Source: Actinomycetota bacterium (lineage in GTDB: Bacteria > Actinomycetota > Thermoleophilia > Gaiellales > Gaiellaceae). From it: a stretch of 7,797 nt of DNA. The notes beneath the pieces are model-generated. The model saw nothing but the letters and a program-made list of their open reading frames with translations, searched no databases and was not told the origin of the DNA. The stretch is from assembly GCA_013812465.1 (NCBI GenBank), contig JACCTK010000378.1, positions 1-7,797 on the forward strand. The letters run 5' to 3'. Positions 5,691 to 7,797 of this stretch are shown one piece after another. How positions within the stretch are numbered: position 1 is the first letter of the stretch; each line of letters starts with the position of its first letter. A program made the position numbers and the translations under genes.

Positions 5691-6448
5691 GCGAGGTTAC
5701 GGCGCGCGACGACAAGCACGATGTCGCCGACGCCGGCGTCCGGGAGTCGCCGGTCGATGCGATTGAGCACGCGCCGAACGCGCGGAGAAGCACCCACGAC
5801 GCTGAAACGGAACGTTCTCGTCCTTTCGACGGTGAGCCCCGCGTCGTGCATGAGCTCCGCGAGCTCACGCCCGTCGAAGCTTCCGTGCGGGAACATCAAG
5901 CGCACGCGAGAGTTTCGTCTCCGGGCGACGGTCGCCAGCCCCCAACGAGGGGCGTTGAGCGTGCGGGTGAGGAGATTGCGGCGATTGTCTGTCGAGAGTA
6001 GGAGCGTGCCACCGGGCTTCAGAACACGCGCGAGCTCCTCGAGTCCGGCCGCAGGATCGAGCAGATGCTCGAGCACCTGGACGGAGACGACGAGGTCGAA
6101 CTCGGCATCTCCGAGTGGTAGTCGTTCCAGGTTCGCGCGAACGAGCTCGGGCTCGAATCCGGCGGCGGCTGTGGCTCGACGTGCCGTGTCGAGGATGCTC
6201 TCCGCGATGTCGACGCCGACGATCCGCTCGGGGAGAGGGCCGAGCGTGGCAAGCGCGGCGAGGTAGCGGCCGTCACCGCAGCCCGCATCCAGCAACGACC
6301 CGGCCGGGAGCAGGCGGGCCAGCTCCTCCGTGAGCACCTCGAATTTCCGGTCGAGCGCGGGATCCGGGACGACGGGCTCCGTGTACTCCTCATCGCCCCG
6401 CTGCTCGTAGACGTCGCGCAATCGGTCGGAGGGGGCGACTTCGGTCAT
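5687..6448 (-). CDS. Class I SAM-dependent methyltransferase (Methyltransf_11 type)
   Basis: The 253-residue product has the Rossmann methyltransferase motifs in order: motif I LLDAGCGDGRYL (52-63), the acidic end of strand 2 in GVDIAESIL (78-86), FDLVVSVQVLEHLLDP (117-132) and LKPGGTLLLSTDN (143-155). The C-terminal part (RLMFPHGSFDGRELAELMHDAGLTV) is the usual small variable lid. It methylates a small or lipid-linked substrate; in this operon a sugar or the product of the ATP-grasp enzyme is the natural candidate, but this is inference. ATG 6448 overlaps the ATP-grasp stop by four bases (ATGA) and has a GGTGGAG stretch just upstream. A longer open frame reaching 6721 is rejected because it only adds Arg-rich shadow of the ATP-grasp gene. 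The stop lies within the outer arm of the inverted repeat. Confidence 0.9.
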   Translation of the reverse strand: MTEVAPSDRLRDVYEQRGDEEYTEPVVPDPALDRKFEVLTEELARLLPAGSLLDAGCGDGRYLAALATLGPLPERIVGVDIAESILDTARRATAAAGFEPELVRANLERLPLGDAEFDLVVSVQVLEHLLDPAAGLEELARVLKPGGTLLLSTDNRRNLLTRTLNAPRWGLATVARRRNSRVRLMFPHGSFDGRELAELMHDAGLTVERTRTFRFSVVGASPRVRRVLNRIDRRLPDAGVGDIVLVVARRNLA

Positions 6449-7446
6449 CGCTCCACCGGATCGGGGCGCGGATACGAAAACGCCTCGAGCGGTCGCAGCG
6501 CGCCCGCGCCGTCGCGCTCGAGGCAGACCTCGCCGAAGAAGCGCGTCATGTAGACGCCCTTCTCGAACTCGCCCAGCCGCGGGTCTGGCCGCTTCCCGCT
6601 CGCGAGCGCGAGCGCGAGCTCCGGGTAGCGGCTGCCCGCGGCGAGCGGAAGCGGGAAGCCACCGCCGAAGCGAGTGTTCACATCCGTGACGGGCAGGCGG
6701 CCGTCGGGCTCGCGAAAACACTGCACGTTGGCCGGCCCCTTGATCCCCACGGTCTCCGCGACATGGCGCCCGTACTCGATCAGCTCGGCATCCTTGAACG
6801 AGGCCCCCTTGATCGACTCCCCTCCTTTCGATAGCAGCATCGTGCGTGGAATGGCATTCAGGCAGCGCGCTTCGAGGTCGCAGAAGACGTCAATCGAGAA
6901 CTCCTCGCCCAGGCACTGCTCCTGCACGAATGAGGGCGCGGTCGTGTAGCCGAGGAAGAAGTCGAGCTCTCGGCGATCGGCCGCGCGGTAGATATGGCGC
7001 GACCCGAAGCCCTGCCGCGCCTTGACCAGGAGCGGGTAGCGCGCGTCCATTGGCACGTCCTCTGGCGCCCAGCTCTCGGGGGATGCGATCTCGTGCTCGA
7101 CGAAAAAGCGATGCGCCTCGAGCTTGTCCGACATGCGGTCGCACACCTCCGCGTCGGGGAGGAGCAGGACGGCCGGCTCGAGCTCGTCGCGCGCGCGGGA
7201 GAGCACGGGGTGGTCGAGATCGTTCAGGGGCACGACCAGCCGGACGTCGTGATCGCGGACGAGCTCCGCGATCGCGGCGACATAGCCGGGGTCGGCGATG
7301 CGCGGAACGATGGCCCGCAGGTCAGCGTGGTAGAGCGCGGGGGCGAGTGGATCCGCGTCGGCGCCGAGCGTCCGCGCCCCGGCTGCGCGAAATGCCCGGA
7401 CGATGTCCACCCGCTGACCGGCGCAGGTGAAGAGGACCGTGGTCAC
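6445..7446 (-). CDS. ATP-grasp ligase, CarB/PylC-like
   Basis: The 333-residue product has the ATP-grasp order: an N-terminal Rossmann-like region (VLFTCAGQRVDIVRAF, 4-19; VVPLNDLDHPVLS, 71-83), SDKLEAHRFF (106-115), a nucleotide-binding segment YPLLVKARQGFGSRHIY (137-153), EQCLGEEFSIDVF (176-188) and the metal-binding end VTDVNTRFGGG (253-263). ATP-grasp enzymes join a carboxylate to an amine or thiol through an acyl phosphate. CarB-like single-chain members occur in polysaccharide and natural-product clusters, but their substrates are mostly unknown. Together with the overlapping methyltransferase it could modify an acidic sugar or a peptide-like substituent of the glycan; this is inference. 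The start is GTG 7446, at the edge of the 98-bp divergent region. It is the first gene of the five-gene minus-strand operon. No strong ribosome binding site is visible, so leaderless or weak initiation is possible. Confidence 0.88.
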   Translation of the reverse strand: MTTVLFTCAGQRVDIVRAFRAAGARTLGADADPLAPALYHADLRAIVPRIADPGYVAAIAELVRDHDVRLVVPLNDLDHPVLSRARDELEPAVLLLPDAEVCDRMSDKLEAHRFFVEHEIASPESWAPEDVPMDARYPLLVKARQGFGSRHIYRAADRRELDFFLGYTTAPSFVQEQCLGEEFSIDVFCDLEARCLNAIPRTMLLSKGGESIKGASFKDAELIEYGRHVAETVGIKGPANVQCFREPDGRLPVTDVNTRFGGGFPLPLAAGSRYPELALALASGKRPDPRLGEFEKGVYMTRFFGEVCLERDGAGALRPLEAFSYPRPDPVER

Positions 7447-7486
7447 GACGCGAGAGCGTACTCGGAGAGAAACAGACTCCGTTTCC

Positions 7487-7503
7487 GCTCACGTAACGTG
7501 AGC
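7487..7503. promoter_or_regulatory. Perfect 17-bp palindrome, candidate operator
   Basis: GCTCACGT-A-ACGTGAGC is an exact inverted repeat with 8-bp arms around a single base. It sits in the 98-bp gap between the divergent ATP-grasp operon (start 7446) and the GT4 gene (start 7545), about 40 bp from each start. This is the form and place of a dimeric repressor or activator site able to govern both directions. I cannot assign clear -35/-10 boxes around it. The regulator is not encoded in this window. Confidence 0.55.
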
Positions 7504-7520
7504 TGCGGTGTCCTCCGGAG

Positions 7521-7567
7521 TTTGGTTCAGGATGATCGCCCGACATGGCCGTTCATTCTGAACCGAA
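7521..7567 (+). promoter_or_regulatory. 15-bp stem with the GT4 start codon in its loop
   Basis: Bases 7521-7535 (TTTGGTTCAGGATGA) pair with 7553-7567 (TCATTCTGAACCGAA): 13 Watson-Crick pairs and two G-U pairs, leaving a 17-base loop (7536-7552) that contains the GT4 ATG (7545-7547). The only Shine-Dalgarno-like bases (AGGA, 7529-7532) lie inside the stem. In the mRNA this would hide the ribosome binding site, which suggests translational control; as DNA it could also be a protein site. The structure is read directly from the sequence; the role is inference. Confidence 0.5.
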
Positions 7568-7797
7568 CTCACCGCCGATCCGCATCCTCCGGGTGATCGC
7601 CCGACTCAACATGGGCGGTCCCGCGATCCACGTGGCGAATCTCGCAGCAGGTCTAGAGACGCGCGGTTACCACACGACCCTCGTCGCGGGCTCGCTCGCG
7701 CGCGGAGAGGACTCCATGGCATTCCTGGCCGAGCGACTGGGCGTCACCGTCGTAAGCGTCGCCGAGCTCCAGCGCGAGGTTTCGGTATTGCACGACG
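7545..7797 (+). CDS. GT4-family glycosyltransferase, N-terminal part (runs off the window)
   Basis: Eighty-four codons are visible and the frame is still open at the window end. After a short leader (MAVHSEPNSPP) comes IRILRVIARLNMGGPAIHVA, followed by NLAAGLETRGYHTTLVAGS. This is the acceptor-side N-terminal Rossmann half of GT-B fold, family 4 glycosyltransferases, with the glycine-rich GGPAIHV loop after the first strand. The later part (EDSMAFLAERLGVTVVSVAELQREVS) fits the same family. The donor-binding C-terminal half lies outside the window, so the sugar cannot be guessed. ATG 7545 is chosen because an in-frame TGA occurs at 7533-7535 and homology begins a few codons later. It is divergent from the polysaccharide operon and probably belongs to the same locus. 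Confidence 0.88.
   Translation, partial: MAVHSEPNSPPIRILRVIARLNMGGPAIHVANLAAGLETRGYHTTLVAGSLARGEDSMAFLAERLGVTVVSVAELQREVSVLHD

Noticed and set aside
5687..6721. A 344-codon version of the methyltransferase
   Set aside because: The first 91 codons are low-complexity shadow of the ATP-grasp gene; ATG 6448 overlaps the ATP-grasp stop and precedes the conserved domain.

Overview
The window looks like chromosomal DNA from a GC-rich actinobacterium. The GC-rich third codon positions, frequent GTG/TTG starts, a delta-60 repeat protein and the style of the cell-surface genes fit Thermoleophilia (Gaiella/Solirubrobacter-like soil bacteria), but the lineage is an inference from general features. No tRNA, rRNA, CRISPR array or complete insertion sequence was seen.

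Layout. (1) 1-743, plus strand: the 3' part of a delta-60 repeat protein whose last repeat lies in a different frame (apparent one-base deletion near 541-543). (2) 753-1052, minus strand: a PIN-domain (VapC-like) toxin lacking its N-terminal segment, with no antitoxin gene beside it, head-to-head with (3) 1070-1579, plus strand: a single-domain cupin. (4) 1667-2653, minus strand: a two-gene unit of a 51-residue zinc-ribbon protein directly abutting a DUF429 (predicted RNase H-like nuclease) gene. (5) 2787-7446, minus strand: a five-gene surface-polysaccharide operon, read in the order ATP-grasp ligase, SAM methyltransferase, NAD-dependent sugar epimerase, Wzz-like chain-length protein, membrane-anchored family 2 glycosyltransferase. 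Junctions are ATGA or TGATG overlaps, except between methyltransferase and epimerase, where a 127-bp long imperfect inverted repeat lies. (6) 7545 to the window end, plus strand: the start of a divergent GT4-type glycosyltransferase, which probably extends the polysaccharide locus outside the window.

How the genes work together. The epimerase would supply a nucleotide sugar, the two glycosyltransferases would build or prime a lipid-linked glycan, the Wzz-like protein would set polymer length or export, and the ATP-grasp and methyltransferase pair would modify a sugar or lipid-linked precursor. The 98-bp divergent region 7447-7544 holds a perfect 17-bp palindrome. Next to it is a 15-bp stem with the GT4 start codon in its loop, so this looks like the control point of the locus.

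The best leads are the inverted repeat at 5564-5690, where all three mismatches in the two main stems become G-U pairs in the operon-strand RNA; the start-codon hairpin at 7521-7567; and the zinc-ribbon/DUF429 pair.
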